Of a stretch of 64,000 bases of DNA, positions 56,118 to 64,000 are shown in pieces; position 1 is the first letter of the stretch, and every line of letters starts with the position of its first letter. The translations under genes were made by a program, and so were the position numbers. Origin of the DNA: an uncultured Lachnospiraceae bacterium (lineage in GTDB: Bacteria; Bacillota; Clostridia; Lachnospirales; Lachnospiraceae); assembly GCA_947631625.1 (NCBI GenBank), contig CANRMA010000006.1:81331-145330 (forward strand), given 5' to 3'. The notes below the pieces were generated by a model, which worked only from the letters and a program-made list of their open reading frames with translations, did not search any database and had not been told where the DNA came from.

Positions 56118-56741
56118 ATGCCAAAGGGATCGCTGGAACTTACAAATGCAAGAAAGGAAGAAATCATCAATGCCTGTGAGGAACTTTATAAGACAAAAAG
56201 TTTCAAAGAAATCACCTTGAAAGACATCGGGAACGCAACAAGTTTTACCCGAACTTCGATTTATAACTACTTTCAGACAAAAGAAGAAATATTCCTCGCT
56301 TTACTGCAGAGGGAAAATGAGCTTTGGATCGCCGACCTGGATCAGATGATGGAGGAAAATGAAACGCTTACCAAGGATGAATTTGCCGATAAACTGGCTC
56401 ATTCTCTTGAGAAGCGGGAGCAGCTTCTCAAGATTATGTCGATGAACCATTATGATCTGGAGAGCAGCAGCCGGCTTGAGCGGCTCACGGAGTTTAAGGT
56501 GGCTTACGGAGGCTCGCTGCGGGCGGTCATGCGCTGTCTGGAGCAGTATTTCCCGGAGATGCCGATAGCAGAGAAACAGCATTTTCTGTACACCTTTTTC
56601 CCGTTCATGTTCGGGATTTATCCGTATACGGTGGTCAATAAGAAACAACGGACGGCTATGGAGCAGGCGGGCGTAAACTATGTGTTTATGACCATTTATG
56701 AAATCACATACAACTGTGTGAGAGGTCTGCTGAAGGATTAA
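56118..56741 (+). CDS. TetR/AcrR family transcriptional regulator
   Basis: A 207-residue repressor. The N-terminal helix-turn-helix is clear (residues 10-60: NARKEEIINACEELYKTKSF, then ITLKDIGNATSFTRTSIYNYFQTKEEIFLALL in two parts). The C-terminal helical ligand domain is of the small TetR subgroup found beside flavin reductase and EFR1 ferredoxin genes. AAGGAGG precedes the ATG. It probably binds the paired operators at 55773-55819, thereby controlling itself and the remnant genes. The inducer is unknown. Confidence 0.92.
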   Translation: MPKGSLELTNARKEEIINACEELYKTKSFKEITLKDIGNATSFTRTSIYNYFQTKEEIFLALLQRENELWIADLDQMMEENETLTKDEFADKLAHSLEKREQLLKIMSMNHYDLESSSRLERLTEFKVAYGGSLRAVMRCLEQYFPEMPIAEKQHFLYTFFPFMFGIYPYTVVNKKQRTAMEQAGVNYVFMTIYEITYNCVRGLLKD

Positions 56742-56769
56742 ATAACAGTCAAGTCAGGAGGAAAACAGT

Positions 56770-57449
56770 ATGATCTTCTACTTTACCGGAACAGGCAATA
56801 GTCTTTATGCAGCCAAAAAGTTAGATGAGGAACGAATCAGTATACCACAGGCACTACGTTGGAAAATCAGACAGATTACTTTTATATGGTATTGACCTAT
56901 GGGAACCGTCATGGCGGCGCATCCGAACTTGCATATCAGCTATGCAGGGAGTGCGGGATCCATCCTCAGTACATCAATGTTGTTTTAATGGTGGATAACT
57001 GGCCGAGTTTTGATGTACAGGAACAGGCCAGAATGGATAAAAAGGTAGAACAGCAGCTTGCATCTGTCAGACAGGATATCGAAGTTGGTAAGAGCGGTTT
57101 TTCTTCGGTTACGGATTATGACAGGGACGTCCATCGGCAGTTCCTTGCCAATAAGGGCAGATTGCCGGGGTATACATGGGAAAAACTGATCAACATTACA
57201 GAAAAGTGTGTAGGCTGCGGAATTTGTAAAAGAGTGTGTCCGGCAGGCTGCATACAGATGATAAATGGCAGAGCGGTTCTGAATGAACGGGACTGTCAGA
57301 CTTGTCTTGCCTGTTTTCATGCCTGTCCGCAAAAGGCTGTCAGCGTAAATATGCCGGAAAAAAATCCTGATGCGAGGTATCGCAACGAGAATATAACATT
57401 AGAGGAGATCATGAAGGCAAATGATCAGCAGGATCAAAATGAAATGTAA
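56770..57449 (+). pseudogene. EFR1 family flavodoxin-ferredoxin protein, internally deleted and frameshifted
   Basis: The start MIFYFTGTGNSLYAAKKL (ATG 56770, after AGGAGG) is the flavodoxin-like N-terminus of EFR1-type proteins. After residue ~30 the frame runs into a stop at about 56895, while the next frame carries NQTDYFYMVLTYGNRHGGAS and the rest of the protein to 57449, with two 4Fe-4S motifs (CVGCGICKRVCPAGC and CQTCLACFHACP). About 40 codons of the flavodoxin part are missing at the join near 56855. A start at ATG 56859 could still yield a 196-residue ferredoxin. Such proteins normally donate electrons to flavin enzymes. Confidence 0.8.
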
Positions 57450-57467
57450 AAGATAGGAGGGCTTACA

Positions 57468-58478
57468 ATGAAGTACACAAATTTAGGAAAATCAGAATTA
57501 AAGGTTTCCCGTATCTGCATGGGCTGTATGGGTTTTGGCAACGCTTCCACCGGACAGCATAGTTGGACGGTGGATGAGGCACAGACCCGCGAGATTATCA
57601 AACATGGCCTCGATCTCGGCGTCAATTTCTACGACACCGCCATTGCCTATCAGAATGGCACTAGCGAGCAGTACGTCGGGCGTGCGCTTAAGGACTTTGC
57701 CAAGCGGGACGATGTGGTGATCGCCACCAAGTTTACGCCCCGAACGCAGGAGGAGATCGACGCGGGCATAAGCGGACAGAAACACATCGAGACTTATCTG
57801 GATCAGAGCCTTGCCAATCTCGGCATGGACTATGTAGACCTCTATATCTATCATATGTGGGACTACCATACGCCGATGGAGGAGATCATGGAAGGGCTGC
57901 ACGATGCGGTCAAGGCTGGAAAGGCTCGGTACATCGGCATTTCCAACTGCTTTGCATGGCAGCTTGCCAAGGCGAACTTCTATGCAAGGGAACATAATCT
58001 TACGGAATTTGTGTCCATACAGGGGCATTATAACCTGATTGCCCGCGAGGAGGAACGGGAAATGGCGCCTTTCTGTGCCGACCAGAATATCGCCATGACG
58101 CCCTACAGCGCCCTTGCCGGAGGGCGACTCTCCAAGCGCACCGGCGAGACCTCGAAGCGTCTGGAGCAGGACACCTATGCAAAATTCAAATATGACGCCA
58201 CGGCGGAGGCGGACGGCCGGGTCATCGCTCGTGTGGCCGAGCTGGCTGACAAGCGGGGCGTTTCCATGACGGAGATCTCGCTGGCGTGGCTTTTGACAAA
58301 AGTGACTGCTCCGGTGGTGGGCGCGACAAAGCTCTCCCATGTGGACGGCGCAGCAAAGGCGGTGGATCTGGAGCTGTCGCAGGACGAGATCGACTATCTG
58401 GAAGAATTATATGTGCCTCATGCGCTGGTAGGCGTGATGGCACAGAATGGGAAACAGAAAGCGGGAAATGTAGTATAA
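57468..58478 (+). CDS. aldo/keto reductase
   Basis: A 336-residue NADPH-dependent aldo/keto reductase (AKR), YajO/yeast AAD-like in look. Catalytic residues: Asp and Tyr in GVNFYDTAIAYQNGTSEQYVG (Asp and Tyr of the tetrad), Lys in DVVIATKF, His in LYIYHMWDY. The cofactor loop shows GATKLSHVDGA near the end. AGGAGG precedes the ATG by six bases. Codon use is more G+C-rich than in the first 55 kb. It follows the EFR1 remnant by 18 bases and is followed by two perfect palindromes. Confidence 0.94.
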   Translation: MKYTNLGKSELKVSRICMGCMGFGNASTGQHSWTVDEAQTREIIKHGLDLGVNFYDTAIAYQNGTSEQYVGRALKDFAKRDDVVIATKFTPRTQEEIDAGISGQKHIETYLDQSLANLGMDYVDLYIYHMWDYHTPMEEIMEGLHDAVKAGKARYIGISNCFAWQLAKANFYAREHNLTEFVSIQGHYNLIAREEEREMAPFCADQNIAMTPYSALAGGRLSKRTGETSKRLEQDTYAKFKYDATAEADGRVIARVAELADKRGVSMTEISLAWLLTKVTAPVVGATKLSHVDGAAKAVDLELSQDEIDYLEELYVPHALVGVMAQNGKQKAGNVV

Positions 58479-58480
58479 AA

Positions 58481-58527
58481 GACGCAGACCCGGCGGTCTG
58501 CGTCACGAGAATTGCTGCGCAATTCTC
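58481..58527. repeat. two adjacent perfect palindromes
   Basis: GACGCAGACC-CGGC-GGTCTGCGTC (58481-58504) and GAGAATTGC-TGC-GCAATTCTC (58507-58527) follow the AKR stop directly. No T run follows. AAAGACGCAGACC recurs at about 58570. The 166-base gap also holds a 25-codon frame (58534-58611) that ends DADLLKHPAENR and looks like a gene remnant. Confidence 0.8.
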
Positions 58528-58644
58528 CCAGAATGGTTTACGGTATTGGCATTAGTGAACATGGTATCAAAGACGCAGACCTATTAAAACATCCGGCAGA
58601 AAATAGATAACAGAAATAGATTCAAGAAAAAGGAGGATTTTACA

Positions 58645-59400
58645 ATGGAAAAAATCACACAGACTGCGGGCAGAGATCAGCTTGGCGGCTTCGCGCCGGA
58701 TTTTGCCCACTTTAACGACGACATTCTCTTTGGGGAGAACTGGAACAATCAGGACATTGACCTGAAGACAAGGTGCATCATTACCGTGGTGGCGTTGATG
58801 AGTTCCGGGATCACGGACTCCTCGCTGACCTATCATCTGGAAAATGCCAAGGCCCACGGCGTAACCCGCGCGGAGATCGCCGCCATCGTAACCCATGTGG
58901 GCTTCTATGTGGGCTGGCCCAAGGCATGGGCGGTGTTCCGTCTGGCGAAGGATGTCTGGAAAGAGACGGAGGCGGAATTGACAGAAAAGGACAAATACCA
59001 GAACACGATCCTGTTCCCCATCGGCGCACCGAATGACGGCTTTGCGCAGTATTTTACGGGACAGAGCTATCTCGCTCCCGTATCGACAGAGCAGATTGGC
59101 ATCTTCAATGTGACCTTTGAGCCGGGCTGCCGGAATAACTGGCATGTACACCACGCCGACAAGGGCGGCGGACAGATCCTGATCTGCGTCGGAGGGCGAG
59201 GATACTATCAAGAGTGGGGAAAAGAAGCCGTGGAGATGAAGCCGGGCGACTGCATCAATATTCCCGCAGGCGTTAAGCACTGGCATGGCGCAGCACCAGA
59301 TAGCTGGTTTTCTCATCTGGCGATTGAAGTGCCGGGTGAAAACAGCTCGAATGAATGGCTGGAGCCGGTGGATGAAAAACAATATGGAGGATTGAAATAA
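58645..59400 (+). CDS. carboxymuconolactone decarboxylase-cupin fusion protein
   Basis: A 251-residue two-domain protein. Residues about 15-110 are a carboxymuconolactone decarboxylase/AhpD-like domain (DLKTRCIITVVALMSSG, LTYHLENAKAHGVTRAEIAAIV, HVGFYVGWPKAWAVF), though the CxxC redox pair of AhpD is absent. Residues about 140-235 form a cupin (FEPGCRNNWHVHHADKGGGQILICV, shortened; then MKPGDCINIPAGVKHWHGA) with metal-binding His. Such fusions occur beside AKRs and flavodoxins in gut Firmicutes, suggesting quinone- or lactone-type chemistry. AAAAGGAGG precedes the ATG. The flavodoxin lipoprotein starts one base after its stop. Confidence 0.88.
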   Translation: MEKITQTAGRDQLGGFAPDFAHFNDDILFGENWNNQDIDLKTRCIITVVALMSSGITDSSLTYHLENAKAHGVTRAEIAAIVTHVGFYVGWPKAWAVFRLAKDVWKETEAELTEKDKYQNTILFPIGAPNDGFAQYFTGQSYLAPVSTEQIGIFNVTFEPGCRNNWHVHHADKGGGQILICVGGRGYYQEWGKEAVEMKPGDCINIPAGVKHWHGAAPDSWFSHLAIEVPGENSSNEWLEPVDEKQYGGLK

Positions 59401-59401
59401 A

Positions 59402-60088
59402 ATGAAAAAGATCACAGCAATTATACTCGCAGCCTTGATGGTACTGTCCCTTGCCGCCTGTGCCGGAGGCAGGGGAACGACAGACAACAACGGAAATAAT
59501 GAACTGGCACAGAATGCAGCGGAAAAATCTCAGACGCAGGAGCAGACCTCTGGATCAGATATAACGCAGGAATCCGATTCGAACAGTTCTGATTCTGAAC
59601 CAGCCAGTGAGCCAGAGGGCAGTAAGATTCTGGTAGCTTATTTCTCCGCCACCAACAACACTGAGGGCGTGGCGCAGAAGCTCGCTGACGGACTTGGCGC
59701 TGACCTCTATGAGATCGTACCGGAGCAGCCTTATACGGACGAGGATCTGGACTACGGCAATTCCGAAAGCCGTTCGTCTGTAGAAATGAATGATTCCGAT
59801 TCACGTCCCGCAATTTCCGGTTCCGTGGAAAATATGGAACAGTACAATGTTGTGCTTATAGGTTATCCCATATGGTGGGGTGAAGCGCCGCGGATCATGA
59901 GTACCTTTATGGAAAGCTACGATTTCTCCGGCAAGACGTTGGCGGCATTCTGTACTTCCGCAAGCAGCGGGTTTGGCAGCAGCGATTCGGCGCTTCGGGA
60001 GGCTGCGGACAATGCTGTATGGCTTGACGGACAGCGTTTTTCTGCCGAGGATGTTATGGAATGGGCAGACGGGCTTGGGATCAAATAA
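59402..60088 (+). CDS. flavodoxin-domain lipoprotein
   Basis: A 228-residue lipoprotein: signal MKKITAIILAALMVLSLAAC with the lipobox LAAC (Cys20), a Ser/Asp/Glu-rich linker (about 22-72), then a flavodoxin_4-type domain (ILVAYFSATNNTEGVAQKLADG, VVLIGYPIWWGEAPRIMSTFME, GKTLAAFCTSASSGFG). So an FMN-binding flavodoxin is anchored outside the membrane, which is unusual as flavodoxins are normally cytosolic. It directly follows the CMD-cupin gene and precedes the membrane fusion protein, whose C-terminal domain is of the same type. Confidence 0.9.
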   Translation: MKKITAIILAALMVLSLAACAGGRGTTDNNGNNELAQNAAEKSQTQEQTSGSDITQESDSNSSDSEPASEPEGSKILVAYFSATNNTEGVAQKLADGLGADLYEIVPEQPYTDEDLDYGNSESRSSVEMNDSDSRPAISGSVENMEQYNVVLIGYPIWWGEAPRIMSTFMESYDFSGKTLAAFCTSASSGFGSSDSALREAADNAVWLDGQRFSAEDVMEWADGLGIK

Positions 60089-60101
60089 GTGTAGGAGAAT
60101 A

Positions 60102-60224
60102 GTGTGAGAAATCACACTGATGTGCTGATTTCTCACACGGGAATTTGTGCCGGAGCGTCACAAATTCCCCTGATGGCAGACGCGAATTTGAGATTCGCGT
60201 CGCCCCGTCGCGAAAACGCTCCGG
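60102..60224. repeat. cluster of perfect palindromes with loop-complement (possible pseudoknot)
   Basis: Three stems in 100 bases: GTGTGAGAAATCA (60102-60114) with 60126-60138; GGGAATTTGTG (60139-60149) with 60159-60169; GACGCGAAT (60179-60187) with 60193-60201. The whole 9-base loop of the second (CCGGAGCGT, 60150-60158) is complementary to ACGCTCCGG at 60216-60224. It fills the gap before the fusion gene. Confidence 0.85.
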
Positions 60225-60237
60225 AATGGGGATTATT

Positions 60238-62490
60238 ATGAAGCAGTCAAAACAGATTTTGAAGCGGATCATTGACCTTGCCATGCTCGTTCTTCTTCCG
60301 CTTCTGATGGCAGAGATACTTACCGGGCAGGAAATCCATGAATGGCTTGGCACAGGTATGCTGGTGTTGTTCCTTGCGCACCATTTTCTGAATCTGGGTT
60401 GGTGGAAAAGTTTCCTCAAAGGGAAATATACACCGTCCCGCACTTTTAGCACGGCGCTTGATCTGCTGCTCCTGCTTGATATGATCGCATTGTGTGTCAG
60501 CGGTATCATGATGTCGGGATTTGTTTTTCGCTTTCTGCATATAAAAGGCGGGATGATCTTGGCAAGGCAGCTTCACCTGTTTGCCTCCCATTGGGGACTG
60601 ATCCTTATGTCAGCGCATCTTGGAATGCACATAGAGCTGTTTATGGGGATGGGCAGAAGGTTGTTCCATCTGACAGAAAAAAGCGCAGCGAGGACGTGTT
60701 TTCTCCGCCTTGCTGCCGCTGCTCTGGCTGTATATGGAATTTACGCTTTCATCGTGCAGCACATGACGGATTATCTGTTCCTGCAGACGCATTTTGTGAT
60801 GTTCGATGAGACAAAGACGGCAGCCGTCTATTTTGCGGAAACTGCTGCTATGATGAGCCTGTTCGCGGCGGCAGCCTATTACATAAACAAGCTGCTTTGC
60901 AGGATTGGTAAGAAATCTGGAAAGAAACAGGCAAACGGGCATGGTTTAAAAGCCATAGCGATACTTGTTCCGGTATTTGTCTGCATCCTTGTTGCGGCAG
61001 GGCTGAATCTGCCCTCCCAAGGTGAGCCGTGGCAGGGCAGTCAGGCAGAGCCGTCAGAGGGAGGCAGCGCAAATAGAAAAGAAAATACGGCAGACTCTTT
61101 TGCACAGTCACTGGGTGACAATACAGAGGAAAAGGAACAGGCGCCGGATGGCGATTCCAGCCAGCAGGCAGTTACCGTAGAAGATGGCTTTGTGTTGGTT
61201 CACGGCGGCAGCTTTGCGATGGGAAGTCCGGAGGATGAACCGTGGCGCTCGGCAGATGAGACACAACATACCGTAACAGTCAGTGATTTTTATATCAGCC
61301 CTTATGAGGTCAGGCAGAGTGAATATGTGCAGATCATGGGAGAAAACTCCTCCAATTTTAACGGGGACGATCTGCCGGTGGAGAATGTGTCGTGGCTGGA
61401 TGCCGTCATGTTCTGCAACGCCCTCAGTGAGAGAGAAAACCTTACGCCTGCGTATACGGTTGACGGCGGAACTGTCACATGGGACAGGAGCGCGGGCGGC
61501 TACCGGCTGCCCACCGAGGCAGAATGGGAATACGCCTGCCGCGCCGGGACGGTGACGCCCTTTAACACGGAAACTTCCATTAGTCCGGAAGAGTCCAATT
61601 ACTACGGCCATTATCCTTATGAGATTGAGGACAACTATTTTTCGCAGGAAAACCTCTCAACAAAACCCGGCGAGTACCGGCAGACAACGGTTGCCGTGGA
61701 CAGCTTTTCTCCCAATGCGTGGGGGCTTTACAATATGCACGGCAACGTCAGCGAATGGGTGTGGGACTACTATGGCGAATACAACGCATCCGGAGATACC
61801 GATCCCACCGGTCCGGAAACAGGGACGCGGCGTGTCTACCGCGGCGGAGGTTGGAATGACTTTGCCAAAAATATGCGCTCGGCTTACCGCGCCGCTATGC
61901 CGGAGGATCAGGGAAGTTTCAATCTGGGTATCCGGCTTGTCCGGAATGCCGTGAACGGAACAGGAACCATTATCAGCGCGCAGACGGACAAGGAGACCGG
62001 GGTTGGAGGAAAGGTATTGATTGCCTACTTTTCATGGGGCGGCAATACGAGAGGGATTGCGGAGGAAATTCAGTCGCAGACCGGCGCAGACCTCTTTGAG
62101 ATCGAGCTTGTGACTCCTTATTCTGATGACTATAATACCGTACTCGATCAGGCTCAGCACGACCAGAACATTCAGGCAAGACCGGAGATCAAGAATCAGG
62201 TGGAAGATTTTGGGCAGTACGACACCGTCATTCTGGGGTATCCCAACTGGTGGGCGTCCATTCCCATGCCGATTGCGTCTTTCCTAGAAGAATACGATTT
62301 TTCAGGCAAAACAATTATTCCGTTTTGCAGTCACGGCGGCGGACGTTTCGGACAGAGCCTTACGGCAATCGCGAAACTCGCTCCCGATGCGGTCATGGGA
62401 GAACCTCTGTCTGTTCACTACTCAGGCGGCGGCAGTCTGCCGGACGACATTGCAGCGTGGCTGGAAACCAATGATATTTCAACAAAATGA
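60238..62490 (+). CDS. DUF4405 membrane - SUMF1-like - flavodoxin fusion protein
   Basis: A 750-residue protein with three modules. Residues 1-260 hold about seven membrane helices; the first four match DUF4405 and contain His34, His48, His49, His101, His113, His118, His127 and His131, spaced as in heme-binding membrane domains. A linker (260-315) leads to a SUMF1/FGE-sulfatase fold (about 315-580: FVLVHGGSFAMGSPEDE, RLPTEAEWEYACRAG, GLYNMHGNVSEWVWDYYG, NLGIRLVRN), without the two catalytic Cys of formylglycine enzymes. A flavodoxin_4 domain ends it (about 590-750: KVLIAYFSWGGNTRGIAEEI, VILGYPNWWASIPMP). With an odd helix count the last two modules would be outside. ATG 60238 has weak GGGG before it. 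Possible electron route across the membrane (inference). Confidence 0.85.
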   Translation: MKQSKQILKRIIDLAMLVLLPLLMAEILTGQEIHEWLGTGMLVLFLAHHFLNLGWWKSFLKGKYTPSRTFSTALDLLLLLDMIALCVSGIMMSGFVFRFLHIKGGMILARQLHLFASHWGLILMSAHLGMHIELFMGMGRRLFHLTEKSAARTCFLRLAAAALAVYGIYAFIVQHMTDYLFLQTHFVMFDETKTAAVYFAETAAMMSLFAAAAYYINKLLCRIGKKSGKKQANGHGLKAIAILVPVFVCILVAAGLNLPSQGEPWQGSQAEPSEGGSANRKENTADSFAQSLGDNTEEKEQAPDGDSSQQAVTVEDGFVLVHGGSFAMGSPEDEPWRSADETQHTVTVSDFYISPYEVRQSEYVQIMGENSSNFNGDDLPVENVSWLDAVMFCNALSERENLTPAYTVDGGTVTWDRSAGGYRLPTEAEWEYACRAGTVTPFNTETSISPEESNYYGHYPYEIEDNYFSQENLSTKPGEYRQTTVAVDSFSPNAWGLYNMHGNVSEWVWDYYGEYNASGDTDPTGPETGTRRVYRGGGWNDFAKNMRSAYRAAMPEDQGSFNLGIRLVRNAVNGTGTIISAQTDKETGVGGKVLIAYFSWGGNTRGIAEEIQSQTGADLFEIELVTPYSDDYNTVLDQAQHDQNIQARPEIKNQVEDFGQYDTVILGYPNWWASIPMPIASFLEEYDFSGKTIIPFCSHGGGRFGQSLTAIAKLAPDAVMGEPLSVHYSGGGSLPDDIAAWLETNDISTK

Positions 62491-62508
62491 TGGAGGTGAA
62501 GTAATGTT

Positions 62509-63474
62509 ATGAATATACATGAAAAGGTTGATTTTCATAGGTGCGTAGACTTCCATGCGCACCCGGTAGATGATGTGTTCCGTGGGGAGATGGAATTTTT
62601 AGGGCTTGATCCTATGGCTGAGGACGGTTTCCCTCTGCCGGATTGGAGCACCTCCGCGCAGATGCAATTTATGGAGGAAGCGGGGATCGACTTTACGGTT
62701 TTGTCCGTTCCGACACCGCATATCCACAATGGGGATGATGAAAAATCCTGTGCTGCCGCTCGCCGGATCAATGAATCCACCGCAAAGTTGTGTGCGGAGC
62801 ATCCGGAAAAATTTGCGTTTGCCGCTGTCCTCCCGCTACCCTGTGTGGACGGCGCCATAGAGGAAACAACCTACGCAATAGACACGCTCGGCGCTGTCGG
62901 CGTCAAGGCAGTGACAAACAGTAATGGGGTATATTTAGGCGATCCTTCCTTTGATCCGCTGATGGAAGAACTGGACCGCAGAAACGCGCTGGTCATCATT
63001 CACCCCTGCCGCGCAAGGCAGCGCCCGGAAAATGTGATCACAGGCAAGGTGGCGGCTCTCTATGAATATCCGGCTGATACCACCAGAGCAGTCTTAAATA
63101 TGATTGCACACCGCATTATGACAAGGTTTCCGAACATTCGGTTTGTGGTGCCGCATACCGGTTCTTTCCTGCCTTATATGCTTCAGCGGTTTACGGGTGT
63201 TTCCGGCATCCTTGCATCTATGGGCATGATGGAAACGGTGGATGCGAAGGAAGAATTTAAGCATCTTTATTTCGATATCGCAGGAGATCCCGAACCTGTG
63301 GCGCTCGATATGCTGCGGATGGTAGCGGACGACAGTCACATCGTTTACGGGAGTGATTTTCCACACTCGCCCGCAAAAGTGATTATAGCTAAGAAAAAGC
63401 ATTTTGAAAACAATGAAAAGTATCAAGAACTGATAAAGCAGATTTATCAGGAAAACGCTTTTAAGCTTTTATAA
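62509..63474 (+). CDS. amidohydrolase-2 family TIM-barrel enzyme (ACMSD-like)
   Basis: A 321-residue metal-dependent hydrolase or decarboxylase of the amidohydrolase-2/ACMSD group. The metal motif VDFHAHPVDD is near residue 14, followed by SVPTPHI, LPLPCVDGAIEE, VKAVTNSNGVYLGDPSFDPLMEEL (shortened), IIHPCRA, VVPHTGSFLPYM and the metal Asp in VYGSDFPHSP. GGAGGTGAAG ends about ten bases before the ATG. It is the last intact gene of the redox island and shares its codon style. The substrate is probably a small carboxylic or aromatic compound; not determinable from sequence. Confidence 0.9.
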   Translation: MNIHEKVDFHRCVDFHAHPVDDVFRGEMEFLGLDPMAEDGFPLPDWSTSAQMQFMEEAGIDFTVLSVPTPHIHNGDDEKSCAAARRINESTAKLCAEHPEKFAFAAVLPLPCVDGAIEETTYAIDTLGAVGVKAVTNSNGVYLGDPSFDPLMEELDRRNALVIIHPCRARQRPENVITGKVAALYEYPADTTRAVLNMIAHRIMTRFPNIRFVVPHTGSFLPYMLQRFTGVSGILASMGMMETVDAKEEFKHLYFDIAGDPEPVALDMLRMVADDSHIVYGSDFPHSPAKVIIAKKKHFENNEKYQELIKQIYQENAFKLL

Positions 63475-63510
63475 TGCTTCGACGGCAAAAGGAGGGAGGT
63501 GACGGGGTTA

Positions 63511-64000
63511 ATGGAAAAGAACATTGATAAAAAGTGGAATTAACAGAATTGTTTTATGACCTGGTTTTCGTTTTCGCGGTGTCCCGTTCAACCGAACTGA
63601 TACATGATCTGCAAGGCGGAACTTTTGAACCTTTTGTATTTTTTACTTTCGTCATTACATTTATCATACTGATCAATACTTGGATGTACCAAACCGTATT
63701 TACGAACCGCTATGGCACGAACGGTATTTTGGATCATGTGATGCTGTTCGTACAGATGGGATTGATGTTGATCCTCGCAAATTCAATGGTGACTGATTGG
63801 GAATCCTCATTTGTTCCGTTTACCGTTTCCGCAGGACTGTTGTCGGTTGTACTGGCGCTCCGGTCGACGATCATATTGGCAAGCCTGTTTTTTCCGCACA
63901 ATGTTGGTATTGTCGTTTCGCTAGCAGGAATCCTTTTGGGACTGTTTGCCCCGATGCTGTTTTCAAAGAAGATGGAGCAGCACCCGGTGAATTTTCCGCA
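63511..64000 (+). pseudogene. low-temperature-requirement LtrA-like membrane protein, frameshifted start and cut by window edge
   Basis: From 63534 to the window end a frame without stops reads VELTELFYDLVFVFAVSRST and further membrane helices (FVFFTFVITFIILINTWMYQ, HVMLFVQMGLMLILANSMV), the start of an LtrA family protein. The expected start ATG 63511 (MEKNIDKK, with GGAGGGAGG upstream) is in another frame and hits a stop at 63539-63543; one more A in the A5 run at 63529-63533 would join them. GTG 63534 could be an alternative start lacking the first residues. The 3' end lies outside. Confidence 0.8.

Noticed and set aside
57498..58340. A 280-codon minus-strand frame opposite the aldo/keto reductase
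   Set aside because: It mirrors the AKR coding sequence and shows no recognisable domain or start signal.
58567..59490. A 307-codon minus-strand frame opposite the CMD-cupin gene
   Set aside because: Same reasoning: it is antisense to a well-defined two-domain gene.
61190..61960. Formylglycine-generating (sulfatase-activating) activity of the SUMF1-like domain
   Set aside because: The region corresponding to the two catalytic cysteines reads KNMRSAYRAAMPE with no Cys, and no sulfatase gene is nearby.

Overview
The window looks like a chromosomal segment of a gut-type Clostridia bacterium, most likely a Lachnospiraceae member (Bacillota). The reasons are strong AGGAGG-type ribosome binding sites, TTG and GTG starts, the Firmicutes order rimP-nusA-ylxR-ylxQ-infB-rbfA-nrnA-truB-ribF, a MecA adaptor, a HemZ-type radical SAM enzyme, a YtrA-type GntR regulator and several Lachnospiraceae-like exported proteins. 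No phage, IS transposase, rRNA or CRISPR array is visible; one tRNA-Glu is present.

Layout. 1-7.2 kb: the end of a GH36 alpha-galactosidase, then a complete Opp-type ABC importer (oppA, terminator, oppBCDF). 7.3-8.2 kb: an orphan coiled-coil protein. 8.2-12.2 kb: a promoter, a structured leader ending in an intrinsic terminator, two small unrecognised membrane proteins and larB-larC-larE, which make the nickel-pincer nucleotide cofactor; larA is absent. 12.3-17.4 kb: tRNA-Glu and a 1,626-residue secreted M30-like metalloprotease with ten 12-residue repeats. 17.5-26.4 kb: the translation/RNA operon from rimP to ribF. 26.5-32.7 kb: Na/Pi cotransporter, a small membrane protein, an SH3-NlpC/P60 hydrolase, a GT-C-like membrane protein and mecA. 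32.8-38.9 kb: DEAD-box helicase, YgjP-like metallopeptidase, TPR membrane protein, iPGM and a PNPOx-like protein. 38.9-40.5 kb (minus strand): class M sirtuin plus zinc macrodomain, a reversible ADP-ribosylation pair. 40.5-44.8 kb: 35-bp tandem repeats, a large hairpin and a GntR-ABC-permease operon in which the first two genes carry homopolymer frameshifts. 45-49 kb: a MacB-like ATPase, an exported adaptor-like protein and an FtsX-type permease. 49.1-53.2 kb: a candidate small RNA gene, an MBL-fold hydrolase, enolase and HemZ. 53.4-55.5 kb: a FIST sensor and a soluble chemoreceptor.

55.7-64 kb has a different, more G+C-rich codon style and reads as an acquired redox island. It contains a TetR regulator with two matching operators, remnants of a flavin reductase and of an EFR1 ferredoxin, an aldo/keto reductase, a carboxymuconolactone decarboxylase-cupin fusion, a flavodoxin lipoprotein, an unusual DUF4405-SUMF1-flavodoxin fusion, an amidohydrolase and a frameshifted LtrA. 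Clusters of perfect palindromes lie between some of these genes.

The most interesting points are the lar leader with its two membrane proteins, the membrane-SUMF1-flavodoxin fusion beside a flavodoxin lipoprotein, the palindrome cluster with a possible pseudoknot, the candidate small RNA at 49.15-49.25 kb, and the stripped-down sirtuin-macrodomain pair. Three homopolymer-linked frameshifts (G run, T run, A run) should be checked against raw reads before being read as biology.
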